Shown here one piece after another: positions 1 to 7,765 of a stretch of 64,000 bases of DNA (position 1 is its first letter; the number at the start of each line of letters is the position of its first letter). The notes under the pieces are model-generated. The model saw only the letters and a list, made by a program, of their open reading frames with translations. It had not been told where the DNA came from and made no database searches. The stretch comes from Streptomyces solicavernae (GTDB lineage Bacteria > Actinomycetota > Actinomycetes > Streptomycetales > Streptomycetaceae): assembly GCF_029968095.1 (NCBI RefSeq), contig NZ_JASCIR010000014.1, positions 62,001 to 126,000 on the forward strand. The letters run 5' to 3'. The position numbers and the translations under genes were made by a program.

Positions 1-1
1 C

Positions 2-331
2 TGGCTCGCGGTGCTCGGCATGGGCCTCGCGACGTTCCCGCACGCCATGTACTACGCGGCGCTCGCCGGGATCCTGGCCCGCGTCTACCCGGTGGAGGTC
101 CGCTACACCGGCATGTCCCTCTCGTACCAGCTGTGCACCACGCTGTTCGCCGGGACCGCCCCCATCGTCTCCCAGTGGCTGCTGACCACCTCGGGATCGA
201 TCTGGCCCGTCGTCGGCCTCGGGCTCGGCTACACCGTCCTCACCCTGGCCGGGGTGCTGCCGCTGCTCGCCCGTACCGGCGACCCCGCGGCCGACCGGCC
301 CGCCGACTCCCGTACCACTCAACCTGCTTGA
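2..331 (+). CDS. MFS transporter, metabolite:H+ symporter type (3' part only)
   Basis: Only the C-terminal end of this gene lies in the window; the reading frame is open from base 2. The visible part has three hydrophobic stretches typical of the last transmembrane helices, and the segment VRYTGMSLSYQ at about residues 34-44 of the fragment is characteristic of the MHS branch of the major facilitator superfamily (ShiA/ProP-like proton symporters of organic acids and osmolytes). It ends 10 bases before the proposed start of the acyl-CoA dehydrogenase, so it is probably the first visible gene of that operon and may import the acid that the operon degrades. The substrate cannot be read from this fragment. 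Confidence 0.8.
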   Translation, partial: WLAVLGMGLATFPHAMYYAALAGILARVYPVEVRYTGMSLSYQLCTTLFAGTAPIVSQWLLTTSGSIWPVVGLGLGYTVLTLAGVLPLLARTGDPAADRPADSRTTQPA

Positions 332-341
332 GGTGTCTCCA

Positions 342-422
342 GTGAACACGTCAGTGAAGGCGTCAGTGAACGCGCCGGTGAGTTCTCCTGTGCACTCGCC
401 GGTGAACTCCCCTGTGAACCCG
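342..422 (+). repeat. 12-bp tandem repeat, every unit starting with GTG
   Basis: Six 12-bp units plus a 9-bp remnant, each opening with GTG (units begin at 342, 354, 366, 378, 390, 402 and 414). All are in the frame of the downstream acyl-CoA dehydrogenase and encode VNTS, VKAS, VNAP, VSSP, VHSP, VNSP, VNP. The repeat makes the true start of the protein ambiguous. Confidence 0.85.
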
Positions 423-2084
423 ATACACCCCGTCGGCTACGCCGACCGCGACCCGGCCCTGCGCCCGCTGCTCCACCGTGTCCTGCCGGCCGAGGACCGG
501 GCCCGGGTCGAGCCGCTGCTCGACGAGCTCGGTGCGCTGGCCGCCGGTGAACTGGACCGGCAGGCCACGCTCGCCGACGCCAACCCGCCGCGGCTGGTGC
601 CGTACGCGCCCGACGGCGAGCGCGTCGACGAGATCGCCTTCCACCCGGCCCACGACCGGGCCGCGGAGATCGCCTACGAGCGGTTCGGCCTCGCCGCGAT
701 GTCGCACCGGGCCGGCGTCCTCGGCTGGCCCACGAAGGTCCCGCACACCGTCAAGTACGCCCTGTCCTACCTCTACGTGCAGTCCGAGTTCGGCATGGCC
801 TGCCCGCTGTCGATGACCGACAGCGCGGCGCGGATTCTGCGGCTGTTCGACCCCGAGCGGTACGCCGACGAGATAGCCGCCCTGTCGTCCACCGACCCGC
901 GGCTGCGGGCCACCGGCGCGATGTTCATGACCGAGAAGCAGGGCGGCACCGACGTCGGCCTGACGGAGACCGTCGCCGTCGACCGGGGCGAGCACTGGAC
1001 CCTCACCGGCAAGAAGTGGTTCGCGTCCAACCCGTCCGCCGATGTGGTCCTCACCCTCGCCCGGGTGCCGGGGCAGGGCGACGGCACCCGCGGCCTCGGC
1101 ATGTTCCTGGTCCCGCGGCTGCGTCCCGACGGCACCCGGAACTCCGTACGCATCGACCGGCTCAAGGACAAGCTCGGCTCGAAGTCCATCGCGAGCGGGG
1201 AGGTCACGCTGGACGAGGCGTACGCGACCCCGGTCGGTGAACTCACCGACGGGTTCCGGCAGATGGCCGAGATGCTCAACGTGTCCCGGCTGTCCAACGC
1301 CATGCGCGCCACCGCCCTGATGCGGCGCGCGGTGCGCGAGTCCGTCGACCACACGCGCGTGCGGCACGTCTTCGGCAAGCCGCTGTTCGACCAGCCGCTG
1401 ATGCGGGCCACGCTGCTGCCGATGGTGCTGGACACGGAGGCCGCGCTGCACCTCGTGATCGAGGCCGCCGCCCGGCTCACCGACGCCGACGCGGGCGACG
1501 CCGACGGCCGCGCCCTGGTCCGCGTCCTCACCCCGCTCGCCAAGCACACCCTCTGCAAGCGGGCCCGCGGCGTCACCGGCGAGGCCATGGAGATCCGCGG
1601 CGGCAACGGCTACATCGAGGACTGGGTCAACCCGCGGCTCGTCCGCGACGCCCACCTCGGCTCCATCTGGGAGGGCTCGTCCAACGTCATCGCCCTCGAC
1701 GTCCTGCGCTGCCTGCGCCGCCAGGGCTCGCACCACGCCCTCGCCGAGGCGTACGGCGACCGGACGGCCACGAAGTCCCGCTGGGCGCAGCTCCGCGCGC
1801 GCGGCGACGCACTGCTGCAACTCCCGCCGGACGAACAGGAGATGAGGATCGGGCGGTACGCCGACGACCTGAGCCGCGCCGTCATGGAGACCCTCCTCCA
1901 CGACCAGGCCGAGCACGAGGCGTGGTCGACCGGTGACGGCCGGGCCGTCCTCGTCGCCCGTACGTACTCCGCGCTCCTCGACGACCCGGCCGCCCTGCCC
2001 CGCCCCGCCCTGGACCACTTCGCCGCGCTCGCCGACGGCGGACCGGTCCCGCTCGCCGACGCCCGGGAGGCCGGCCGTGCCTGA
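342..2084 (+). CDS. acyl-CoA dehydrogenase, AidB-like
   Basis: FAD flavoprotein of about 580 residues, longer than the usual 380-400 residue acyl-CoA dehydrogenase and close in length to the AidB branch. Visible family features are the FAD-binding stretch FMTEKQGGTDVG (about 195-206), TGKKWFASN (about 222-230), RGGNGYIEDW (about 419-428) and IWEGSSNVIALD (about 442-453), whose Glu444 sits where the family has its catalytic base. I chose GTG 342 because GAGG at 330-333 lies 8 nt upstream; GTG 333 has no such site. The first 27 residues are a low-complexity repeat, so a later GTG such as 414 is possible. It overlaps the next gene by 8 bp. The acyl substrate is unknown; neighbours suggest dicarboxylic or branched acyl-CoA degradation. 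Confidence 0.9.
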   Translation: MNTSVKASVNAPVSSPVHSPVNSPVNPIHPVGYADRDPALRPLLHRVLPAEDRARVEPLLDELGALAAGELDRQATLADANPPRLVPYAPDGERVDEIAFHPAHDRAAEIAYERFGLAAMSHRAGVLGWPTKVPHTVKYALSYLYVQSEFGMACPLSMTDSAARILRLFDPERYADEIAALSSTDPRLRATGAMFMTEKQGGTDVGLTETVAVDRGEHWTLTGKKWFASNPSADVVLTLARVPGQGDGTRGLGMFLVPRLRPDGTRNSVRIDRLKDKLGSKSIASGEVTLDEAYATPVGELTDGFRQMAEMLNVSRLSNAMRATALMRRAVRESVDHTRVRHVFGKPLFDQPLMRATLLPMVLDTEAALHLVIEAAARLTDADAGDADGRALVRVLTPLAKHTLCKRARGVTGEAMEIRGGNGYIEDWVNPRLVRDAHLGSIWEGSSNVIALDVLRCLRRQGSHHALAEAYGDRTATKSRWAQLRARGDALLQLPPDEQEMRIGRYADDLSRAVMETLLHDQAEHEAWSTGDGRAVLVARTYSALLDDPAALPRPALDHFAALADGGPVPLADAREAGRA

Positions 2085-3297
2085 CCACAGCCCCGCGCCG
2101 CTCAAGGGCCTGAAGGTGGTCGACCTGTCGAAGATCCTCGCCGGCCCCTACGTCACCATGTCCCTGGCCGACCTGGGCGCGGACGTGATCAAGGTAGAGC
2201 ACCCGGACGGCGGCGATCCCACCCGCGCCTGGGGCCCGCCCTTCAACGGCCCCGACGCCACGTACTACCTGGCGGCCAACCGCAGCAAGCGGTCCGTGAC
2301 GCTCGACCTGAAGTCGGCGGCCGGGCAGGAGGCCGTGCACCGGATGCTGGCCGACGCGGACGTGATGGTGGAGAACTTCCGCCCGGGCTCCTCGCTGGCC
2401 CGGCTCTTCGACTACGAGGAGCTGAGCGCCCGTTACCCGCGCCTGGTCATCCTGCACATCTCCGCCTTCGGCGACACCGGCCCGCTGCGGGACGAGCCCG
2501 GCTACGACATGGTGGCGCAGGCGTCGGCCGGCCTGATGTCCCTCACCGGCGAACCCGACGGCCCGCCGGTCAAGGCGGGCTACGCGATGGGCGACCTGGG
2601 CGCGGCCCTGTTCGGCCTGATCGGCGTCAACGCGGCGCTGGTCGAGCGGGAGCGCACGGGACGCGGGCAGTACGTCACCACGTCGCTGTACGAGTCCCAG
2701 CTCGCCCTGCACATCAACTGGGCCACCGGCTACTTCGCGACCGGGGAGCGCCCGAACCGGCTCGGCTCCGGCCACCCCAGCCTCGTCCCGTACCAGGCGT
2801 ATCCGGCGGCCGACGGGCACTTCGTGATCGCCGTCGGCAACGACGCGCTGTTCCGCCGCCTGGTCACGGCGCTCGGGCACCCGCAGTGGGCGGACGACGA
2901 ACGCTTCGCGAGCAACCGCGCGCGCGTGACGCACCGTACGGCGCTCAACGCCAAGCTGGAGTCGGTCCTGGTGGACGAGCCGGTCGCCCACTGGGTGGGC
3001 CTGCTGAAGCCGCTCGGCGTCCCGGTCGCCGCGATCCGCACCCTCGACGAGGTCTACGACTGCCCGCAGACCGCCGCCCTGGACATGGTGCAGAAGGTCG
3101 ACCACCCGGATGTCGGCCCGCTCCAGCAGGTCGCGTTCCCCGTCACCTTCCGCGGCGTACGCCCGCCCGTACGCACCGCCCCGCCCACGCTCGGGCAGCA
3201 CAGCCGCGCCGTACTCGCCGAACTCGGTTACGCGGAACCGGAGATCGACGCTCTCCTCGGCCCGTCCGACCATCCCCCTCACCCGCAAGGAGCCTGA
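2077..3297 (+). CDS. CaiB/BaiF (family III) CoA-transferase
   Basis: A 406-residue protein that should move CoA from an acyl-CoA donor to a free carboxylic acid. The N-terminal LKGLKVVDLSKILAGPYVTM and the pattern GADVIKVEHP (about 34-43) are hallmarks of the family; MGDLGAALFG at about 171-180 carries Asp173, the residue that forms the covalent acyl anhydride in family III enzymes. The GTG start at 2077 is preceded by GGGAGG 6 nt upstream and lies inside the end of the acyl-CoA dehydrogenase, so the two are translationally coupled. With a glutaryl-CoA dehydrogenase 5 bp downstream, activation of glutarate (as in human SUGCT) is the best guess, but other dicarboxylates are possible. Confidence 0.92.
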   Translation: MPDHSPAPLKGLKVVDLSKILAGPYVTMSLADLGADVIKVEHPDGGDPTRAWGPPFNGPDATYYLAANRSKRSVTLDLKSAAGQEAVHRMLADADVMVENFRPGSSLARLFDYEELSARYPRLVILHISAFGDTGPLRDEPGYDMVAQASAGLMSLTGEPDGPPVKAGYAMGDLGAALFGLIGVNAALVERERTGRGQYVTTSLYESQLALHINWATGYFATGERPNRLGSGHPSLVPYQAYPAADGHFVIAVGNDALFRRLVTALGHPQWADDERFASNRARVTHRTALNAKLESVLVDEPVAHWVGLLKPLGVPVAAIRTLDEVYDCPQTAALDMVQKVDHPDVGPLQQVAFPVTFRGVRPPVRTAPPTLGQHSRAVLAELGYAEPEIDALLGPSDHPPHPQGA

Positions 3298-3302
3298 CCC
3301 TC

Positions 3303-4487
3303 ATGCCGTTCCCCGCCTTCGACGCGATCGACCCGCTGAACCTGGAAGCCCTGCTCACCGACGAGGAGCGGGCCGTGCGCGACACGGTCCGGCAGTACCT
3401 CGACGACAAGGTGGAGCCGCACATCGCCGACTGGTTCGAGGCCGGCGAGCTGCCGGACCTGCCCGAACTCGCCCGTGAGTTCGGCAAGATGGGCCTGCTC
3501 GGCATGCACCTGGAGGGCTACGGCTGCGCCGGGCTGCCGGCCCGCGCGTACGGTGTCGCCTGCCGCGAGCTGGAGGCGACGGACTCGGGCCTGCGTTCGT
3601 TCGTGTCCGTCCAGGGGTCCCTCGCGATGTTCGCGATCCATCGCTTCGGATCGCAGGAGCAGAAGGAGGAGTGGCTGCCGAGGATGGCCGCCGGCGAGGC
3701 CATCGGCTGCTTCGGCCTGACCGAGCCCGACCACGGCTCCGACCCGGCGTCGATGACGACCCGCGCGCGGCGCGACGGCGGCGACTGGGTGCTCGACGGC
3801 CGCAAGATGTGGATCACCAACGGTTCGGTGGCGGCGGTCGCGGTCGTATGGGCGCGGGACGAGGAGGGCGTCGTACGCGGCTTTGTGGTGCCCACCGACA
3901 GCCCGGGGTTCTCGGCGCCGCTGGTCAAGCACAAGATGTCGCTGCGCGCCTCGGTGACGAGCGAGCTGGTCCTGGACGGGGTGCGCCTGCCGGAATCGGC
4001 GCGACTGCCGGCCGCGCGGGGCGTGGGCGCGCCGCTGACCTGCCTGAACGAGGCGCGCTACGGGATCGTGTGGGGCGTGACGGGGGCGGCTCGCTCGGCG
4101 TGGCGGGCGGCGCGTGACTACGCCCTGCAGCGCGAGCAGTTCGGGAAGCCGATCGCCGGGTTCCAGCTGACGCAGCAGAAGCTGGTCGACATGGCCCTGG
4201 AGCTGCACAAGGCCACGCTGACGGCGCTTCAGCTGTCGGCGCTGAAGGACTCGGCGTCCGGGGTGCACCCGGCGCAGATCAGCTTCGGCAAGCTGAACAA
4301 CGTGCGCGAGGCCATCGAGATCTGCCGTACGGCCCGTACGGTGCTTGGCGCGAACGGCATCTCGCTCGAATACCCGGTGATCCGGCACGCCAACAACCTG
4401 GAGTCCGTGCTGACTTACGAGGGCACGACCGAGATGCACACGCTGGCACTCGGCCAGGCCCTCACCGGGCACGCGGCGTTCCGCTGA
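3303..4487 (+). CDS. gcdH: glutaryl-CoA dehydrogenase
   Basis: A 394-residue acyl-CoA dehydrogenase that oxidises and decarboxylates glutaryl-CoA to crotonyl-CoA, passing electrons to ETF. The sequence follows human GCDH closely: SGLRSFVSVQGSL at about 95-107 keeps the arginine (Arg98) that binds the gamma-carboxylate, CFGLTEPDHGSDP (136-148) binds FAD, ARYGIVWGV (251-259) and LGANGISLEYPVIRHANNLE (348-367) are family blocks, and TYEGTTEMH (371-379) carries catalytic Glu373. ATG 3303 follows an AAGGAG site. It is the last gene of the operon with the CoA-transferase, which would supply its substrate; lysine, tryptophan or free glutarate catabolism is the likely setting. Confidence 0.93.
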   Translation: MPFPAFDAIDPLNLEALLTDEERAVRDTVRQYLDDKVEPHIADWFEAGELPDLPELAREFGKMGLLGMHLEGYGCAGLPARAYGVACRELEATDSGLRSFVSVQGSLAMFAIHRFGSQEQKEEWLPRMAAGEAIGCFGLTEPDHGSDPASMTTRARRDGGDWVLDGRKMWITNGSVAAVAVVWARDEEGVVRGFVVPTDSPGFSAPLVKHKMSLRASVTSELVLDGVRLPESARLPAARGVGAPLTCLNEARYGIVWGVTGAARSAWRAARDYALQREQFGKPIAGFQLTQQKLVDMALELHKATLTALQLSALKDSASGVHPAQISFGKLNNVREAIEICRTARTVLGANGISLEYPVIRHANNLESVLTYEGTTEMHTLALGQALTGHAAFR

Positions 4488-4507
4488 GCCGCGCCGCCGG
4501 GTTGCCG

Positions 4508-5278
4508 TCAGACGCGGGACGCGCCGGCGTCCCGCGTCTCGTGCGCGAGCTCCACGGTGCCCGAGTCGCCGAAGGTCAGCCGGCAGGTGTCCGCGCGGTA
4601 GGTGGCCACGGCCACGGCCGCGGTGCGGCCCCGGGTGAAGTACCGGGTGGTGACGACGAGCACGGGGGCGCCGGGCAGCCGGTCCAGCTGCTTGGCCTCG
4701 TCGGCGCGGGCCGAGCCCAGCTCGACCGCCTGGTCCTCGCCGTCGAGCCCCAGGTTGCCCAGCTCGGCCAGGACGGCACGGGCGCCCGGGGGGCCCGCGG
4801 GGGCGTCGGCCGCGGGAAGCGCGGGCACCGACGCCGGGGGTACGTACAGGAGCTCGGCGGCGACGGGCTGGCCGCCGGTGACCCGGGAGCGGCGGACGAT
4901 GTGCACCGGTTCGCCGGCCTCGGTGCCGAGGAGGCGGGCGACGGCGGCGGGCGGCACGGCCGGGGCGCTGTCGGCCACCTCCCAGTCGCCGTCGGTCGCG
5001 CCCGGCCTGCCCTGCTGCACGGAGCCGACGGAGACGCCCACGCGGGGCGGGGCGACGGTGGTGCCGACGCCGCGGCGGCGCTGCAGGCGGCCTTCGAGTT
5101 CGAGCTGTTCGAGGGCCTGGCGCAGGGTCGCGCGGGCGACGCCGAAGCGGGCGGCGAGCTCGCGTTCGTTCGGCAGGATCTCGCCGACCGCGAACTCGGA
5201 GTCGAGCGCTTCGGCGAGCACGGTCTTGAGGTGCCAGTACTTCGGCTCCGGCACCGTGTCCAGCTGCGTGGTCCCCAC
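4508..5278 (-). CDS. GntR-family regulator, HutC/FarR subfamily (UTRA domain)
   Basis: A 256-residue DNA-binding protein with a winged helix-turn-helix near residues 12-75 (VGEILPNERELAARFGVARA, TLRQALEQLELEGRLQRRRG) followed by a UTRA ligand-binding domain (VHIVRRSRVTGGQPVAAELL at about 125-145). In this subfamily sugar phosphates, histidine intermediates or fatty acids act as effectors; the ligand here is unknown. GTG 5278 is chosen because the family usually begins a few residues before VPEPKYWHL; an alternative GTG lies at 5311. It converges with the glutaryl-CoA dehydrogenase operon rather than being part of it. A dre-like palindrome overlaps its own -35 box, so it probably represses itself. 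Confidence 0.9.
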   Translation of the reverse strand: MGTTQLDTVPEPKYWHLKTVLAEALDSEFAVGEILPNERELAARFGVARATLRQALEQLELEGRLQRRRGVGTTVAPPRVGVSVGSVQQGRPGATDGDWEVADSAPAVPPAAVARLLGTEAGEPVHIVRRSRVTGGQPVAAELLYVPPASVPALPAADAPAGPPGARAVLAELGNLGLDGEDQAVELGSARADEAKQLDRLPGAPVLVVTTRYFTRGRTAAVAVATYRADTCRLTFGDSGTVELAHETRDAGASRV

Positions 5279-5364
5279 CCTGTCCCCCTGTCCTCCGCGA
5301 TCGCCGTGCACCTGCGGCGTATTACGCGCCTTTGTTTATTAAAGGTTCCTGCACTATCTACGCG

Positions 5365-5393
5365 ACCATAGGACGGGCCCCACCCTTGGTCAA
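5365..5393 (-). promoter_or_regulatory. promoter of the GntR regulator gene
   Basis: Read leftward, TTGACC (5393-5388) and TATGGT (5370-5365) are separated by exactly 17 nt, a good match to the vegetative actinomycete consensus. Transcription would begin near 5358, giving a leader of about 80 nt before the GTG at 5278. Confidence 0.6.
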
Positions 5394-5399
5394 GACCAA
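5386..5399. promoter_or_regulatory. GntR/HutC-type operator palindrome
   Basis: TTGGTC-AA-GACCAA is a perfect 6+6 inverted repeat with a 2-nt centre. The core TGGTC-N2-GACCA equals, apart from one centre base, the TGGTCTAGACCA core recalled for DasR-type sites. It overlaps the -35 element of the adjacent GntR gene. Confidence 0.6.
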
Positions 5400-5485
5400 T
5401 CCTCGGGCTGTTACAGAGTGAATCCGCCTGATTCCGCTGGGTGTTCATGCGCTGTTCGTGAGGGGAACCGCTGGGGAACTGCGGG

Positions 5486-5533
5486 CGGAAACGCGCACGG
5501 AAACTCGCGCGGAAACGCAGGCGGAACACGACG
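5486..5533. repeat. 12-bp tandem repeat (4 units)
   Basis: Four degenerate 12-bp units starting CGGAA (5486, 5498, 5510, 5522) fill the non-coding stretch between the GntR promoter and the terminator of the sigma-factor gene. I see no open gene in 5400-5613. Confidence 0.6.
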
Positions 5534-5561
5534 GAGCCCCCGCCGGTGAGGCGAGGGCTCC
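5533..5561 (-). terminator. hairpin terminator after the ECF41 gene
   Basis: GGAGCCC at 5533-5539 pairs with GGGCTCC at 5555-5561, and an inner CGCC/GGCG extends the stem after one mismatch. No U-run follows, which is usual in high-GC actinomycetes. It lies about 50 bp past the stop of the leftward sigma-factor gene, beyond a run of ACGTACG-like repeats (5580-5607). Confidence 0.55.
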
Positions 5562-5613
5562 TGGAGGCGCTACGGAAGGACGTACGTAACGACGTACGGA
5601 CGTACATACGGGA

Positions 5614-6504
5614 TCAGTCCGCGAGCGAGACCAGCTTGTCCGGGTTGCGCACGATGTAGACGGACTGGATGCGGCCGTCGGCGACGTCGATCTGGAGCAC
5701 GCTGTCCGGCTTGCCGTCGGAGAGGATCAACAGGGCAGGGCCGCCGTTCAGTTCGCGTATGCGCACCTCCGGGTTCGGCACGCCCTGCGGGCCGATGGCG
5801 GCCATGAAGCGGCCCACCTTCCCGGCGCTCTCGATGATCCGCAGCGGCGCCCTGGACTTGCCGCCGCTGTCGCCGACGAGCCGCGCGTCGGTCGCGAGCA
5901 GCTCCATCAGGCCGTCCAGGTCCCCGTCGGTCGCCGCGGTGAGGAAACGCTCGGTGAGGTCGCGGCGTTCGGCCGGGTCGACGTCGAAGCGCGGCTTGCG
6001 CTCCTCGACGTGTTTCCGTGCCCGGTTCGCGAGTTGGCGTACGGCGGCCTCGGAGCGTTCGAGGACCGCGGCGATCTGCGCGAACGGGAAGCCGAACGCC
6101 TCGCGGAGCACGAACACCGCGCGCTCCAGGGGCGAGAGCGACTCCAGGACCACCAGGACGGCGAGCGAGACCGACTCGGCGAGCACGGCCCGCTCGGCGG
6201 TGTCCGGCACGGTCGCGCCGAAGTCCGTGGCGAGCGGCTCGGGCAGCCACGGTCCGACGTACGCCTCGCGCCGGGACTGCACGTGGCGCAGCCGGTCGAT
6301 GGCGAGCCGGGTGGTGATCCGTACGAGATAGGCGCGGGGTTCGCGGATCTCGGCGTGCTCGGCCGTGGACCAGCGCAGCCAGGCGTCCTGGACCACGTCC
6401 TCGGCGTCGGCGACGCGGCCGAGCATGCGGTAGGCGACCCCCGTGAGGACCGGGCGGTGTTCTTCGAAGACGGCGATCGCGGTATCGGTGGCCACGCACC
6501 CCAT
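5614..6504 (-). CDS. sigJ: ECF41-type RNA polymerase sigma factor (SigJ-like)
   Basis: A 296-residue sigma factor with sigma-2 (about 10-75) and sigma-4 (about 112-165) regions and a fused SnoaL-like C-terminal domain. It shows the three ECF41 marks: WLPEPL in the linker (86-91), DSGGK (212-216, usually DGGGK) and NPDKL near the C-terminus (287-291). In this family the C-terminal extension replaces a separate anti-sigma factor and tunes activity. ATG 6504 has no clear ribosome site; GTG 6495 is an alternative. It is divergent from an alpha/beta hydrolase, which is the best candidate target; ECF41 genes are commonly next to small metabolic enzymes. The inducing signal is not known. Confidence 0.93.
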   Translation of the reverse strand: MGCVATDTAIAVFEEHRPVLTGVAYRMLGRVADAEDVVQDAWLRWSTAEHAEIREPRAYLVRITTRLAIDRLRHVQSRREAYVGPWLPEPLATDFGATVPDTAERAVLAESVSLAVLVVLESLSPLERAVFVLREAFGFPFAQIAAVLERSEAAVRQLANRARKHVEERKPRFDVDPAERRDLTERFLTAATDGDLDGLMELLATDARLVGDSGGKSRAPLRIIESAGKVGRFMAAIGPQGVPNPEVRIRELNGGPALLILSDGKPDSVLQIDVADGRIQSVYIVRNPDKLVSLAD

Positions 6505-6627
6505 CCAAGGCCGCGCGCAGGCAGCTGTCCAGGCACTTCGGCCGGCCGTGGCGCAGCTCGCACGCGCGGGGGCCGGGTCGCGCGGCGGCGGGGGCTTGAA
6601 CTACGGGCTACTCGGCGGTAATTGTTC

Positions 6628-6642
6628 CTGACAAGCTGTCTG
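6628..6642. promoter_or_regulatory. imperfect palindrome in the sigJ-hydrolase intergenic region
   Basis: CTGACAAGCTGTCTG is a 15-bp near-palindrome (CTGACA against TGTCTG, one mismatch) 42 bp before the hydrolase start. The TGTC halves resemble the -35 part of ECF41 promoters (recalled as TGTCACA), but I cannot find a convincing CGTC partner at 16 nt, so this is only a candidate site. Confidence 0.3.
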
Positions 6643-6683
6643 CACGTGCTCTCCGCGAGCGCCGCCCCCGAGCTAGGAGCAGC

Positions 6684-7514
6684 ATGACCGCCACCGCGAA
6701 CTTCAGCATCGACACCCCGCGCGGACCGCGCCCCGTGACCGTCGCGTACCGCCGCGCGGGCGCCGGAGAGCCGCTGCTCCTGCTGCACGGGATCGGCCAC
6801 CATCTGCAGGCCTGGGACCCGGTGTTCGAGATCCTGGCCGCCGAGCGGGATGTGATCGCCGTGGACCTGCCGGGCTTCGGCGCCTCCCCCGCGCTGCCCG
6901 ACGGGGCCGCGTACGACCTGCCGACGGTCGTCGCGGCGCTGGGCGGGCTCTGCGCGGAGCTGGGCGTGAGCGCGCCGCATGTCGCGGGCAACTCTCTGGG
7001 CGGGCTGCTTGCCCTGGAGTTGGGCCGGGAGAAGCTGGTGCGCTCGGTGACCGCGCTGGCGCCGGGAGGGTTCTGGAGCGAGGCGGAGCGGCGGTACGCC
7101 TTCGGTGTGCTGCTCGCCATGCGGCGGGGCGCGCGGCTGCTCCCGCTGCCCGCGATCGAGCGGCTGTCCCGTACGGCGGCGGGGCGCTTCGCCCTGACGA
7201 GCAGCATCTACGCCCGCCCGTGGCGCCGTTCGCCGGAGGCGGTGGTCGCGGAGACGCTGGCCCTCCGGGAGGCGGCGGGCTTCGATGAGACGCTGGCCGC
7301 GGGCCTCGACGTGACGTTCCGCGACGACGTGCGGGGGCTGCCGGTCACGGTGGCGTGGGGCACGAAGGACCGGATCCTGCTGCGCCGCCAGGGGGTGCGC
7401 GCGAAGTACGCGATGCCGGACGCCCGGCTGGTCCGGCTGCCCGGCTGCGGGCACGTGCCGATGAACGACGACCCGGCCCTGGTGGCCCGAGTGATCCTCG
7501 ACACGAGCAGCTGA
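6684..7514 (+). CDS. alpha/beta-fold hydrolase
   Basis: A 276-residue cytoplasmic hydrolase of the alpha/beta superfamily. LLLLHGIGHH (about 32-41) is the oxyanion-hole strand, VAGNSLGG (about 99-106) holds the nucleophilic serine in a G-x-S-x-G elbow, WGTKDRILL carries the likely acid, and CGHVPMNDDP near the C-terminus the catalytic histidine. ATG 6684 follows AGGAG at 6675-6679. Its divergent partner is the ECF41 sigma factor, so it may be made under that factor's control. The substrate (ester, lactone or haloalkane) cannot be told from sequence. Confidence 0.9.
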   Translation: MTATANFSIDTPRGPRPVTVAYRRAGAGEPLLLLHGIGHHLQAWDPVFEILAAERDVIAVDLPGFGASPALPDGAAYDLPTVVAALGGLCAELGVSAPHVAGNSLGGLLALELGREKLVRSVTALAPGGFWSEAERRYAFGVLLAMRRGARLLPLPAIERLSRTAAGRFALTSSIYARPWRRSPEAVVAETLALREAAGFDETLAAGLDVTFRDDVRGLPVTVAWGTKDRILLRRQGVRAKYAMPDARLVRLPGCGHVPMNDDPALVARVILDTSS

Positions 7515-7672
7515 CCGGCCGGCCGCCGGGACGCACCGCCGACAGGCCCGCCCTGACGCGGCGAGCGGCGTCACGACGGCCGGTGCGGGGCGGAAGATCA
7601 CGGGGCGCGGGGAGTTGTGAGTCGGCTCACCCGAAGGCCGTACGAACGCGCCCCGGTGGGGCTTCGAGGGGG

Positions 7673-7701
7673 CCAACTCGGGGTGCGCGTGCCCGAGTTG
7701 G
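7673..7701. terminator. hairpin between the hydrolase and the small leaderless gene
   Basis: CCAACTCGGG (7673-7682) and CCCGAGTTGG (7692-7701) form a perfect 10-bp stem with a 9-nt loop. It lies about 160 bp past the hydrolase stop and 35 bp before the next promoter, so it could end transcription from the left or be an operator; position favours a terminator. The rest of 7515-7735 shows no gene. Confidence 0.45.
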
Positions 7702-7735
7702 GGCCTTCACCCCGGGGGCTCCCGCTTACGCCGGG

Positions 7736-7758
7736 CTGACACGGGTGTTCCGTACTCT
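7736..7758 (+). promoter_or_regulatory. leaderless promoter of the small protein gene
   Basis: CTGACA (7736-7741), 11 nt, TACTCT (7753-7758), 7 nt, then the ATG at 7766. The same layout recurs before the paralogous gene at 39206. The 11-nt gap is too short for a standard -35/-10 pair, so CTGACA may be an activator or alternative-sigma element. Confidence 0.5.
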
Positions 7759-7765
7759 GGCGGAC

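Noticed and set aside
4508..5278. Assignment of the GntR protein as DasR
   Set aside because: The site resembles a DasR site, but the protein sequence differs throughout from DasR as I recall it, including the recognition helix.
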